DNA from: RGIG7213 sp045124505
Lineage (GTDB): Bacteria; Bacillota; Clostridia; Oscillospirales; CAG-272
NCBI GenBank assembly: GCA_045124505.1
Contig: JBGVLZ010000029.1
Coordinates: forward strand, 1-64,000
Direction: 5' to 3'
DNA: 64,000 nucleotides
Shown here: positions 18,860 to 27,300 of the stretch, in pieces
Layout: every line of letters begins with the position of its first letter
Numbering within the stretch: the first letter of the stretch is position 1
Made by a program: the position numbers and the translations under genes
The notes under the pieces: model-generated
What the model saw: the letters and a program-made list of their open reading frames with translations, nothing else
Databases searched by the model: none
What the model was told of the DNA's origin: nothing

Positions 18860-19717
18860 CTACCAAGCAAGCCAAGAAGACAAACCGTTAATAAGCATAG
18901 GCGCAGCTACTGCTATCACAAAAACAACAATAATACCAATAATCAGGCTTTTTACCATATCCCTAGCATTGATTTGCTCCTCTCTTTTCCTTGCCACGGC
19001 TATCCTGATGCCTATAACCGCACCCCATACAACAACGACGGCTACGCCTGCCATAATGATATACGTCCAGAACGAATCGATAAGCTCTTCTAATTTTGCA
19101 ACGATTTGTTTGAAACTGTTTTCCGTTTTGATTCGTTGTCCTATCATTAACGCGATCTGCTCATTCGTATAATCTTCCACGAGCAACGTATCATATGCAG
19201 CGTGCTGAGGTGTTGCGTACGCAATATTTCCTTCAGCGTCTCTCGCAAAGAAGATATACGCCAATTCAATATGTCCAGCCTGCTCGGGTATCTCGATAAT
19301 CCCACACTTCAAAATTTTCCCTTCGTTTGTAGACGCGGGCTTTTTAACCGTCATAATAGATAACGATTCTTCCATACCGATTGCCGTATACTCTTCTATA
19401 TAATTCCCTGTAATCCCGTAACGTTCAGCAAACCATCTTGGAAACACGATAACACCGTATTCTAAAGATGCGTCATATACCGTATCTGGTATGTAAAAAC
19501 ATCCGTAAATATATTGACCATCTGTTTCGTTTTTACCTTTTTTAAACGTTATAAAAGTCATATTTTCTACGACCGTTTCTACGGAAACCTTTTCTTCCAC
19601 TTCCTCAGCACTTGCTCCTATTGGCGCAGCGACCGTGAAAATAGAAGATAAAAGTATCATTAATATCAAGATAAAGCCCATAAACGGGCTCGTTTTTTTC
19701 TGTTTTAATTGCTCCAT
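18860..19717 (-). CDS. Exported ectodomain fused to T4SS-pilin-like C-terminus (paralogue 1)
   Basis: 285 residues from ATG 19717 (AAAGGAGG before it). A signal peptide or anchor (about 12-38, SAEEVEE after cleavage) is followed by a roughly 160-residue beta-rich ectodomain (VETVVENMTFI... to ...IFFARDAEGN). The last 80 residues form two membrane helices around a basic loop KREEQINARDMVKSLIIG and end in APMLINGLSSW. That part is strongly similar to the 110-residue pilin-like protein nearby. The ectodomain is clearly homologous to that of the next gene upstream. The ectodomain family is unknown to me. Context (pilin, VirB6, VirB4) suggests a minor or tip subunit of the T4SS structure. Confidence 0.7.
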   Translation of the reverse strand: MEQLKQKKTSPFMGFILILMILLSSIFTVAAPIGASAEEVEEKVSVETVVENMTFITFKKGKNETDGQYIYGCFYIPDTVYDASLEYGVIVFPRWFAERYGITGNYIEEYTAIGMEESLSIMTVKKPASTNEGKILKCGIIEIPEQAGHIELAYIFFARDAEGNIAYATPQHAAYDTLLVEDYTNEQIALMIGQRIKTENSFKQIVAKLEELIDSFWTYIIMAGVAVVVVWGAVIGIRIAVARKREEQINARDMVKSLIIGIIVVFVIAVAAPMLINGLSSWLAW

Positions 19718-19728
19718 TTCTCCCTCCT

Positions 19729-20583
19729 TTACCAAGCAACCCAATGCATTAATCCATTCATAAGCATAGGCACGACAACAGCTATTGAAAACATCACGAT
19801 TATTCCTATCACAAGGTTTTTCAGCATTCCCCGCGCATTGATTTTTTCGTCATTTTTCTTTGCGACAATTACTCGAATACCGATATAACCTCCCCATACC
19901 GTCACAATGCCCGCCATTGCGAGAATGACGTAATACCAAACTGCATCAACAAGTTCGGTTATTTTATTTAAAATTGTTCTGAAACTATTTTCTGTTTGTA
20001 CCTTACCTTCAACCATTTCCAAAAGCTCGGCATCCGTGAAATCTCTCGCGTCTAACGTGTTATACATAGCAAATTGTGCGGGTGTATATTCAATATTCCC
20101 CTCGGCATCTTTTGCATAGAAGATGAATGCAAAGTCTCTTGATAAATTATGTTCCATCATCTCGGCAATACCACACTTAAAAATACGACCGTTAGAACCT
20201 ACTAATTGACCGGGCGAAACAATGTCCATAATCAATACGTTTTGTTCCTCGGCCTTTTGTAAATAGTCGCTTGTCAAACCGTACTTATCTCCATAAACCT
20301 TGGGGAAAATAACAACCCCATAGGTATAAGTGCTTTCATAAACGGAATCGGGCACGTAATAACAAGCAAAAATCGAATACTTGTATTTTGACGTAAGATC
20401 GCTTTTCCTGAAGGCAACAAACGTCGTATTCTCTATTATTGTCTCTACGGAATGCGGAGCGTCCTCTCCTGCCTCATCCGCACTCGCGCTCATAACCGAT
20501 ATAGGCATAAACATCGCGAGGCAAAGAAGCAAAGATAAAAGCAACGATGTAAAAGGACATCTTTTCTTCTTTATTTTTATCAT
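19729..20583 (-). CDS. Exported ectodomain fused to T4SS-pilin-like C-terminus (paralogue 2)
   Basis: 284 residues; GGAGG lies six bases before the ATG. The signal peptide (KIKKKR basic end, hydrophobic core, cleavage near ASA, residue about 35) precedes an ectodomain sharing VETIIENTTFVAF, YYVPDSVY, YGVVIFP and FIFYAKDAEGNIEYTPAQFA with the downstream paralogue. The C-terminal module (DAVWYYVILAMAGIVTVWGG..., KINARGMLKNLVIG, PMLMNGLMHW) again matches the stand-alone pilin. The two genes are 11 bases apart and probably arose by tandem duplication. Confidence 0.7.
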   Translation of the reverse strand: MIKIKKKRCPFTSLLLSLLLCLAMFMPISVMSASADEAGEDAPHSVETIIENTTFVAFRKSDLTSKYKYSIFACYYVPDSVYESTYTYGVVIFPKVYGDKYGLTSDYLQKAEEQNVLIMDIVSPGQLVGSNGRIFKCGIAEMMEHNLSRDFAFIFYAKDAEGNIEYTPAQFAMYNTLDARDFTDAELLEMVEGKVQTENSFRTILNKITELVDAVWYYVILAMAGIVTVWGGYIGIRVIVAKKNDEKINARGMLKNLVIGIIVMFSIAVVVPMLMNGLMHWVAW

Positions 20584-20655
20584 TTATACCTCCAACTGAA
20601 AAAAATAAGGCGGTAAGTAAAACCTACCTACCGCCTCGCCGTTTTAAAAATTTTA

Positions 20656-20988
20656 TTACGCCATAAGCGCTGCGGAAGCTACTGCTGCCGACGTTTCGGT
20701 GCCTGCCCAAGCTGCCAAGCCGTTGATAAGCAAAGGTGCACCCATAGCAATCACGAACATAATCACAATGCCGATAATAAGGCTCTTGACCATACCGCGT
20801 GCATTGATTTTGTCTTCGTTACGATGCGCGAGAGCGATTCTGATACCGATGTATGCACCCCATACAACGACTGCAGCTGCCATTGCAAGGACGATGTAGA
20901 GCCAGAAGGAATCCATAAGGTCGTTAAGTTTCGTTACGATACCCTGCAAACTTCCGTCGAGGGTGGTTGTTGCTAATAAATTCATCAT
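20656..20988 (-). CDS. T4SS pilin-like protein, stand-alone (set B)
   Basis: 110 residues with two membrane helices (about 26-50 and 68-92) joined by a short basic loop HRNEDKINARGMVK, then a small Ala-rich tail. The size and the helix-loop-helix form fit VirB2/TrbC-type T4SS pilins. There is no long N-terminal signal peptide; the first 15 residues are short and weakly hydrophobic. The same module ends three larger proteins of this operon. GGAG lies 11 bases before the first of two ATG codons. It is preceded by a 169-base non-coding leader, unusual in this otherwise tightly packed operon, which may allow higher expression of the major pilin. Confidence 0.7.
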   Translation of the reverse strand: MMNLLATTTLDGSLQGIVTKLNDLMDSFWLYIVLAMAAAVVVWGAYIGIRIALAHRNEDKINARGMVKSLIIGIVIMFVIAMGAPLLINGLAAWAGTETSAAVASAALMA

Positions 20989-21110
20989 AAATTTAAAATC
21001 TCCAATTATTTTTAATTATTTCCGTTTTAATCTGAAACGGATAAAGAGAATCAGCCGAGTCGTATCGGCGTCAAAAATGCCTTAAACCTGCCATATCTTT
21101 ATCTATTTTC

Positions 21111-21135
21111 TTATCACATTGGACTCACCTCCTTT
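21111..21135 (-). promoter_or_regulatory. Ribosome site followed by a start-stop codon pair (ATG-TGA)
   Basis: In the leader of the pilin gene, AAAGGAGG (21128-21135) is spaced eight bases from ATG (21117-21119), which is followed at once by TGA and TAA. No gene can be made from it. A strong ribosome site without a gene at an mRNA 5' end can stabilise the transcript, as known for some Bacillus mRNAs. That role here is inference. Confidence 0.35.
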
Positions 21136-21157
21136 ATAGAAATAAAGAGAAAAAATT

Positions 21158-22879
21158 TTAAAAGTCACGTTCAAAAGAAGTAATATCATACACTTTATCC
21201 ATTATTTCTTCCAGCCCGATTCTTTTTAAGTTCGGTTCAGTTACATCACCATAATCATAAAGTGCAAAAGACGTAAATATCGGTTTGAGACCTTTCATGG
21301 ACGTCACTACCACGTCTTCATCTTTCGCCCTGTCTAATACACGTTGCTGAATCATAGCAATCGGAGTTTCAAGCTTTGTTCTGGGTATAGACGTATTATC
21401 TTTACAAAGTTCGATATACTCAAGTTCTTTCCCACTGCCGTGGAACCAAATTTTTTCATCAAACCAACCCGTGATATCCGCCGTTAAATCAGAATAGCGC
21501 TCTTGAAGCGTTTTCAAATTATTCAGTTCTACAATTGCGTCGAGCTTTTTATCTTTGAGCGCAATTAAGAACTGCTCATATAATCCCAAAGGCAAGTTAT
21601 CTTTCACAAGGAATTTTGCATTAGCGTCCATTTGCTCTTTGAAACATACCTGCTTCAAGAACAACATAGAAAACCGTTCCTTAATCCCCGATTCCGTAGA
21701 CAATGCAATGAAAACTGCTCGCGGTTCTGTCGCCTTTTGTTCAAAAACATTCTCCCCGCTCACGCTCAAAAGCAATAACTCATCGTCCAATTCTTTTACA
21801 TAGTTATGTACGATATCCATTGCCGACTTTAATGCTTTCACGTCAGCGAATACGTCTTTAACCGTCATTTTTGCAAGAGAGTATTTCGTGCGCTTAGATA
21901 TCAAGTATTTACGAAGTTGTTCGGTATCTGCCACACCTTTTTCCATAGCGTTGAAAAGCGAAAACATATTAAACTGTGTCCTTTCCATTTTTCCGTTTAC
22001 GTAGTCTTCCGTGAATGCAATCATAATCCCAAGCACAATCGTTTTGGCGTCTTCCTCTGCTTCTCCACCTTCATATTTTGGAAGAATTGCTTCGAGCAAC
22101 GCTTGAATATGCCATACAAGCTCCGATTGCATTACTTGCAAACGCTCGCGCGCTGCTTTATAGGTTTGGAAAGTTTCTCCTGCTCCTTGATACTTCCCGT
22201 CCTTATTTTCTAAGCCGTTCGTAAGTTCTTTGATAGGCTCTACCTTTTCAAGTAGTGCCGTAAACGGATTCCAATAATTGATAAATGCTGGGTTATTAAA
22301 ATCAACATCGATTAGAGAATATCCCGCCTCTTCAAAACTCACGTTGTAGTTATTAAGCACCTCTTTTTGAGTATCAAAGATGAAAAGAGTCGGTTTAGTC
22401 TTATCCGATTGCCATTTATCTAAGTTAAAGCCCAGGTGTGCTTTCGCAGCTGCGCCTTCTAAACAGCCGAGTACTGCCGTTACTCTCGCGTTTGATACAA
22501 TACCGCTTGGACCTTTTGACATTTCTTCTACGCCGATAACGTGTCCAGTAGTGTTAGCTCCCGCCTTAGTCCAATCGGTAATCTTAAAGCCAAGACGTTT
22601 GAGTTGTCTACTTTCTAACCAGAACGGCTTCTCTTTCGGTTCTTCGTTATACGATTTCATGTATCCGTACACTCCTTTGATTGAATAATAGCCTGCCATT
22701 AAGATACCGCCGATACTAAAGCCTATCATCCAGTACTTTGGCATTGATAACGTTTCTGCTATGGGCTTACCGGTAAAAGCAAAGATAAGTAGCTCTGCCA
22801 AAAAGACGTAGGCTATTACCACCGCCCAAAACAAAATACTTCGACCTACAAGATTTTTATAGTTGGTTTTCTTGTTCAT
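21158..22879 (-). CDS. VirD4-like coupling protein paralogue lacking ATPase motifs
   Basis: 573 residues with two N-terminal membrane helices (about 14-36 and 50-70), as in VirD4/TraG coupling proteins. The core aligns with the intact VirD4 at 23439-25316: PTLFIFDTQKEVLNNYNVSFEEAGY here matches VVITDPKGELYADTAEMYRQNGY there, and the LKTLQERYSD segment matches SLGQLQNRYAD. The P-loop is missing, with KGPSGIVSNAR in the region of GASGTMKS, and the Walker B LILDEF is replaced by FLVKDNL. It should therefore not hydrolyse ATP. It may recruit substrates or form a hetero-oligomer with the active VirD4. It is the first large gene of set B. Confidence 0.75.
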   Translation of the reverse strand: MNKKTNYKNLVGRSILFWAVVIAYVFLAELLIFAFTGKPIAETLSMPKYWMIGFSIGGILMAGYYSIKGVYGYMKSYNEEPKEKPFWLESRQLKRLGFKITDWTKAGANTTGHVIGVEEMSKGPSGIVSNARVTAVLGCLEGAAAKAHLGFNLDKWQSDKTKPTLFIFDTQKEVLNNYNVSFEEAGYSLIDVDFNNPAFINYWNPFTALLEKVEPIKELTNGLENKDGKYQGAGETFQTYKAARERLQVMQSELVWHIQALLEAILPKYEGGEAEEDAKTIVLGIMIAFTEDYVNGKMERTQFNMFSLFNAMEKGVADTEQLRKYLISKRTKYSLAKMTVKDVFADVKALKSAMDIVHNYVKELDDELLLLSVSGENVFEQKATEPRAVFIALSTESGIKERFSMLFLKQVCFKEQMDANAKFLVKDNLPLGLYEQFLIALKDKKLDAIVELNNLKTLQERYSDLTADITGWFDEKIWFHGSGKELEYIELCKDNTSIPRTKLETPIAMIQQRVLDRAKDEDVVVTSMKGLKPIFTSFALYDYGDVTEPNLKRIGLEEIMDKVYDITSFERDF

Positions 22880-22897
22880 TTTTCTAATTCTCCTTTT

Positions 22898-23425
22898 TTA
22901 AATTCCTGACCAGCCGAGTAATCGACTGCTAACCCCTACGTACCAGCGCGGATCTTTCTCATATTCTAAATCCACGTCTTTGGTATGTTCTATTTTATAT
23001 CCCTGCTCGTATAGTTTACAGTGCAAACGGTATTCGCCTAAACAGTCCGTTACAGTTCGGGATAAGTGCTTGCCGTCTTCTTGTAAATACGACTGAATAA
23101 ATAGTATTACTTGCGTTTGGTCTTCCGTCGTGGACACACGATACGCGTCTTCTATTATTACGCTAGTATTTCTAAACCGTAAGTTTACTTTTACCCCGTC
23201 GTGCAACCGCAAACATATTACATCGCCATCTATTTCATAGCTATAACACTGCCTATACTCATTCAGAGCTTTATTTCTTAAATACGTTCCCGTCCAGCAG
23301 AGGATTCCGAGTAAAAGAAAAAGGACATTGATAAGCGTTAATACACTTATTCGCCTGCCCTTTCGTTTTTTGGTTTTGCTCCTGGTCTCCTCTGCCGACG
23401 AGTACGATTGTTGTCTTATACGCAT
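22898..23425 (-). CDS. Small membrane-anchored protein of the T4SS operon
   Basis: 175 residues from ATG 23425, just past the VirD4 stop (AAGGAGT lies eight bases upstream). A short basic cytoplasmic N-terminus (KTKKRKGRR) leads to one membrane helix (about 28-48) and a roughly 125-residue external domain rich in beta strands with three cysteines. I do not recognise a family. One membrane helix plus an external domain is the general plan of VirB8/TcpC-like T4SS subunits, but I see no specific motif, so that is only a suggestion. Confidence 0.55.
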   Translation of the reverse strand: MRIRQQSYSSAEETRSKTKKRKGRRISVLTLINVLFLLLGILCWTGTYLRNKALNEYRQCYSYEIDGDVICLRLHDGVKVNLRFRNTSVIIEDAYRVSTTEDQTQVILFIQSYLQEDGKHLSRTVTDCLGEYRLHCKLYEQGYKIEHTKDVDLEYEKDPRWYVGVSSRLLGWSGI

Positions 23426-23438
23426 CACCTCCCACTCC

Positions 23439-25316
23439 TTAAACCGAATCAAGCGGGAGGTCAACGTAGATTTCCTTGACCTTGTTTTTCCGTTTCGGTT
23501 TTTCTTTCTCTTCCGCCTTTGCAAGAACTATCGTTTCCGTTTCGTTAAAACTATCCGACGGAGCGATTGGCGAATAGTCCATTATCGACGTACGAACGAT
23601 GTTCTTTGCATACGGGTGTTTCGTGTAATCCATTTTTCCAAGCACTAAAATATTGCATCCACGAACGATACAAAGCATTTGATTATTTGGCAATCTTAAC
23701 ACTTCGTCCGGTGTCAATAGTTTCCGTTTACCCTGCCCGTCCATTTGTCTGTATTGCGGAATAATTTGCACTAACGCTATCGTTCTTCTAGTCGTCATTG
23801 TATTACTTACTTCCACACTCATTTCACCGCTTCGATTCGAGAAGTATTTCGCGCTCACCTCATCCGTACAACCAAGCATAAGCTGGATATCACAGTTCCC
23901 CACGATTTCCGCCCATAAATTGTCTGCATATCGGTTTTGAAGTTGCCCTAAGCTCTGTACTGCAAGCATTACTCGAATATCTCTTGAACGACAAGTGCTC
24001 AGCATTCTCGCAAAATCGGAACCGTCCGCTGCGCCACCGATACGACCTATGTTATTAAACTCGTCTAAAATAAGATTCACAGGAACTTTACATTTCATAT
24101 CAGGCTGCGAGTCTGCATATCTAGTCAGCTTAATAAACAGGAATGAAAAGAATAGCGAAGACAAAAAAGCAAGCGTCGTGTCTTGATCGCTTATAATCAC
24201 ATAGTAAGCGCACTTTCTTTGTCCCGGTGCGGCAAGATCAATATCCGATCTGGATGTAATTACTTGTACTTCCTTGTTTTGCAAAACCTGCAAACGAGTA
24301 CCCAGTCCGAGTAATATTCCTGATTTCACCGTATCACTCGCTTGGTTAAACAAACAATACGGCTGTCGCGCCGATTTACAATCCGGGGAAGATAATATAA
24401 GAGCGCCAGTGTCTTCAATGCTACGAACCGTAAATGAGTTATATACTTCCGAGAGATTCCGTTGCGAATTCGTTAGCTCCTTTTTATCCTTTACATACAA
24501 CACTAATGCTTTAAGTAGATTCTGCTCACCGTTATCCCAGAAATGGTCTCCCTTGCCGTTGCTCGTATTCCCGATAATAACGCTAGCTAAAAGTTGGCTC
24601 ATTAACGTGTCTTTCCCTAAATCGTCCATACAGTTCCACGAATCGCTATGCTCAGGGTTAGTAAGATTAAATACCTTGACATCATACCCGTTCTGTCGAT
24701 ACATTTCAGCCGTATCAGCATACAACTCACCCTTAGGGTCAGTAATAACGACCGACTCTTGATTTTTTAAGGCCTGGAAGAGTGCATTTCGGATAATTGC
24801 TCTTGATTTCATCGTTCCCGATGCACCGAAAATCGCTATGTGCCGATTGAGCCTTGTATCCTTGGGCATACAAACGGTTTTGCCGTTCAGCTCGCCAAGT
24901 ATTACCCCTTCTGCTTTTTCGGGTGTGGATATTTCCAAATTTTCTTTGATTTCCTTTTCCGTCATCATAGACGCCGTGCCGTAAGTGCCTTCCTTGATTT
25001 TTCCAAATCCTCGAGGGTCTTTGTCCTTGCTCCCGAAACGGTCATACAAAGTATAAATCCCGAAAATGATTGCCGAGATTACCACGATTAACAGCATGCT
25101 CTTTAAGCCGTTTGCCGTAAACGCATACGGAATACATACAAGCGGATTCCAATCCACTCGTTTTATCGTTGCCTGCCCGAGTATGCCGTCGCTGTTTAGC
25201 CATTCGGTATAGTTCGTAAATACTTGACCGAATACACCGCTAAAATACAAGACTGCTATTAGTGTAAACACGCCTGCCACGATTGCAATCATTAACCGTT
25301 TCTTATCTGTTTTCAA
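23439..25316 (-). CDS. virD4: VirD4/TraG-type type IV coupling protein
   Basis: 625 residues, TTG start (AGGAGGTGAAGA upstream) overlapping the previous stop by four bases. Two N-terminal membrane helices (about 8-28 and 72-90) precede the ATPase domain with Walker A GASGTMKS (164-171), TDPKGEL (192-198), Walker B NLILDEFNN and the LAVQSLGQLQ motif. This is the usual length and motif set of TraG/VirD4 coupling proteins, which bring the relaxase-DNA complex or effector proteins to the secretion channel. No relaxase gene is present in this window, so its substrate is open. It belongs to set A and is adjacent to the inactive paralogue of set B. Confidence 0.93.
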   Translation of the reverse strand: MKTDKKRLMIAIVAGVFTLIAVLYFSGVFGQVFTNYTEWLNSDGILGQATIKRVDWNPLVCIPYAFTANGLKSMLLIVVISAIIFGIYTLYDRFGSKDKDPRGFGKIKEGTYGTASMMTEKEIKENLEISTPEKAEGVILGELNGKTVCMPKDTRLNRHIAIFGASGTMKSRAIIRNALFQALKNQESVVITDPKGELYADTAEMYRQNGYDVKVFNLTNPEHSDSWNCMDDLGKDTLMSQLLASVIIGNTSNGKGDHFWDNGEQNLLKALVLYVKDKKELTNSQRNLSEVYNSFTVRSIEDTGALILSSPDCKSARQPYCLFNQASDTVKSGILLGLGTRLQVLQNKEVQVITSRSDIDLAAPGQRKCAYYVIISDQDTTLAFLSSLFFSFLFIKLTRYADSQPDMKCKVPVNLILDEFNNIGRIGGAADGSDFARMLSTCRSRDIRVMLAVQSLGQLQNRYADNLWAEIVGNCDIQLMLGCTDEVSAKYFSNRSGEMSVEVSNTMTTRRTIALVQIIPQYRQMDGQGKRKLLTPDEVLRLPNNQMLCIVRGCNILVLGKMDYTKHPYAKNIVRTSIMDYSPIAPSDSFNETETIVLAKAEEKEKPKRKNKVKEIYVDLPLDSV

Positions 25317-26449
25317 TCTTCACCTCCTATTTCCATTGCATTTTCTATTACCTCCAAATTTACCGTTTTTATTTTTGCTAAATCCCCCAAATAACCCTTG
25401 ACAAGCTCTACTTGGAACGGGAAGCATAACACCTCGTATTCTCCATCCATTCTTTGCGCCGCATACCGAAAACGTTGTAGTCTTGCGATATTTCCGTCAA
25501 AAAATGTAAAGATATATTTTCTTTCTATACTTGCGTCATATTCAAAGCCGCCTTCATCGTAAGAACGCATTGCGTCCGGAAATATCGACGATAAAAGTTC
25601 TTCTCGCCAATTCCCCATTATGAGCAAGCGAAATTGCCGAACACCATTTCCATCCAATGGAACGAAATATATTTGCGAGTAAATTCCGTCAAAGCAACGC
25701 TCCAAACGTTTCGTGTTATCCGTTATCTTTAACGTTTCTAATGCGATTCTCATATCTTTACCAAAGAGAATAGCGGAATTGATATGATGCACGTTTGCAT
25801 TCATCCTTGAAATTTCTTCTAAATTGACAAGGGCTTTTTTCTCACCCTTACCGCACCACTTCATTATTCGGTTGCGGGTATTATAGACTGCATACACGTT
25901 CTTATTAGCAAAGACTGCACCGATAATCCTTGTGTAGATGTTCTTTTTCATCTCTAGCTTTGAAAGCCCTTTCAATTGCTTACTACCATAAAAGCATTGC
26001 TTTTCCAAAAATAAATTTCTAATGCTTTCTTGTTGCAACTTTGGCATTTCCATTGGATTAATTTCTAATCCTGACATATACGCCATTAGATATCCTTCCG
26101 CTATTCGATGCGATCTATCTCGGTGCGTCAAATCGCCATGATAACGGATTTCCCCGTGTAACGAGTTAAAGAGCTCCAAAAGCCCCAGCCATTCAAGCAC
26201 TCGTTCTGCCCCCGATAAAAATCGCAAAGATTTTTGTCTGCCTTTGCCGACGATTGTAAGAAGTGTTGTGGTATATCGCTCCTTAGTTTCACAGTTGAAA
26301 TATTCACACGGCTTCGTTGTTTTACCTAGAAGACGCATATACATTTGATAATTTCCCAAAAGCGATATAGAAGACATAGGAAATTCGCCTGCAATGGTTA
26401 GCACGTAAAGCAATTTTGCTATAAGACTGCCTGCACGGATTTTAATCAA
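25313..26449 (-). CDS. Conserved conjugative-element protein, unknown function
   Basis: 378 residues if started at TTG 26449 (MIKIRAGSLIAKLLYVLTIAGEFP). I chose this because the next upstream small ORF ends at the same point, GGGGA lies nine bases ahead, and the Lys-Ile-x-Ala-Gly-Ser opening resembles related clostridial element proteins. The frame is open further upstream to a TTG at 26545. The protein is basic, with no membrane helix and no catalytic motif I recognise. The N-terminal 60 residues look like a winged-helix-type fold, so it may bind DNA or be a replication or relaxation accessory. It sits directly before VirD4. Confidence 0.6.
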   Translation of the reverse strand: MIKIRAGSLIAKLLYVLTIAGEFPMSSISLLGNYQMYMRLLGKTTKPCEYFNCETKERYTTTLLTIVGKGRQKSLRFLSGAERVLEWLGLLELFNSLHGEIRYHGDLTHRDRSHRIAEGYLMAYMSGLEINPMEMPKLQQESIRNLFLEKQCFYGSKQLKGLSKLEMKKNIYTRIIGAVFANKNVYAVYNTRNRIMKWCGKGEKKALVNLEEISRMNANVHHINSAILFGKDMRIALETLKITDNTKRLERCFDGIYSQIYFVPLDGNGVRQFRLLIMGNWREELLSSIFPDAMRSYDEGGFEYDASIERKYIFTFFDGNIARLQRFRYAAQRMDGEYEVLCFPFQVELVKGYLGDLAKIKTVNLEVIENAMEIGGED

Positions 26450-26639
26450 CTTTGGAGTTCCCCGAAAGGCGAACCTGAGCCATGTTGCGTGGGATATCTG
26501 GCTTTTTTCGGCGGTTTTCACCTTGAAATTTTCCTTTATTTTCAAGCGTTTGCGCAGTTTTTAAGGTGCTGATTTTTCGACGATCTTTTTTTGCCCCATT
26601 TTTATACCTGTTCTTAGGCTCTCTAAAGCTTCGTTTCAT
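26442..26639 (-). CDS. Small basic ORF between DUF6100-like and next gene
   Basis: 65 residues, very rich in Lys/Arg/Asn (MKRSFREPKNRYKNGAKK at the start). GAGGGGG lies nine bases before its ATG, which is inside the last codons of the upstream gene. Its stop overlaps the TTG start of the downstream gene. This tight stop-start packing is like the rest of the operon and supports a real gene, but there is no recognisable family and the high basic content could be chance. Confidence 0.4.
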   Translation of the reverse strand: MKRSFREPKNRYKNGAKKDRRKISTLKTAQTLENKGKFQGENRRKKPDIPRNMAQVRLSGNSKVD

Positions 26640-27300
26640 ACAGTTTTACCCCCTCTTTCGGCATTGTTTTTTCTTGGTTTAGCCAGTCTAAAAATTCAGA
26701 TTGAGGAACCACATAAACCTCCGTTCTTTCAATGTCGCCTTCTGCTGTACAATCGTAATTGTTGCATAAATACGGACAGTCATCATATAAAACGTAAAGA
26801 GCCACCATATCCGAAATCATATACGTTTCAATATTGTCATGGTCGCGCATATACCGTTTATTGTATTGCGGTCCGTAAACGTGCCGATAAATGAGCGTAC
26901 AGTTTTCATAGCGCACCATCGGTTTCCCTTCAAAAAATCTACGAAGCGCGGGCCATAAAATACCGCGAATATAGTCTACACCGCCAAACCCTTTTTTAGG
27001 CAACAGCTTTGGTATGCGAATAGAAAACCAACCCTCTTTCGTAAAACCTATCTCCACGGGAACAATCTTCTCAATGCATACTTCGATATCCCAAGGTGCT
27101 TTCGGGTTGCCCGTATAACACGGCAATGTCCGTGTCAACAGCACCATTTTTTCTGCTATCGCCGCAAGCTGAAACGCTTCCGAATACGCTTGCTCTTTAT
27201 TTCCCGAAGCATAAAAGTGACGAATAAATCGACACTCTTCTTGTAGTTTTGGAAGCTCGCGCTCGATACGATTTAATGTGTTTTCAAATTTATCACTCAT
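26623..27300 (-). CDS. DUF6100-like conjugative-element protein
   Basis: 225 residues from ATG 27300 (GGAGG nine bases before; a longer upstream start lies inside the neighbour). The N-terminal 60 residues are helical and look coiled-coil. A conserved-looking central block (RDHDNIETYMISDMVALYVL) follows, then an acidic, Cys-containing end with TEVYVVPQSEFLDWL. I recall similar proteins annotated as DUF6100 in clostridial conjugative elements; function unknown. The start overlaps the stop of the preceding DUF5697-like gene. Confidence 0.6.
   Translation of the reverse strand: MSDKFENTLNRIERELPKLQEECRFIRHFYASGNKEQAYSEAFQLAAIAEKMVLLTRTLPCYTGNPKAPWDIEVCIEKIVPVEIGFTKEGWFSIRIPKLLPKKGFGGVDYIRGILWPALRRFFEGKPMVRYENCTLIYRHVYGPQYNKRYMRDHDNIETYMISDMVALYVLYDDCPYLCNNYDCTAEGDIERTEVYVVPQSEFLDWLNQEKTMPKEGVKLYETKL

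Noticed and set aside
20989..21157. TTGACG as a -35 box for the pilin gene
   Set aside because: No acceptable -10 box lies 16-18 bases downstream; the candidate was dropped.
22898..23524. 208-residue version of the small membrane protein
   Set aside because: The first 33 codons lie within the VirD4 gene; ATG 23425 has a better placed ribosome site and avoids the overlap.
26449..26545. Longer start for the 378-residue protein
   Set aside because: The region is better explained by the 65-residue frame, and the recognisable opening of the protein begins at 26449; I am not fully certain.
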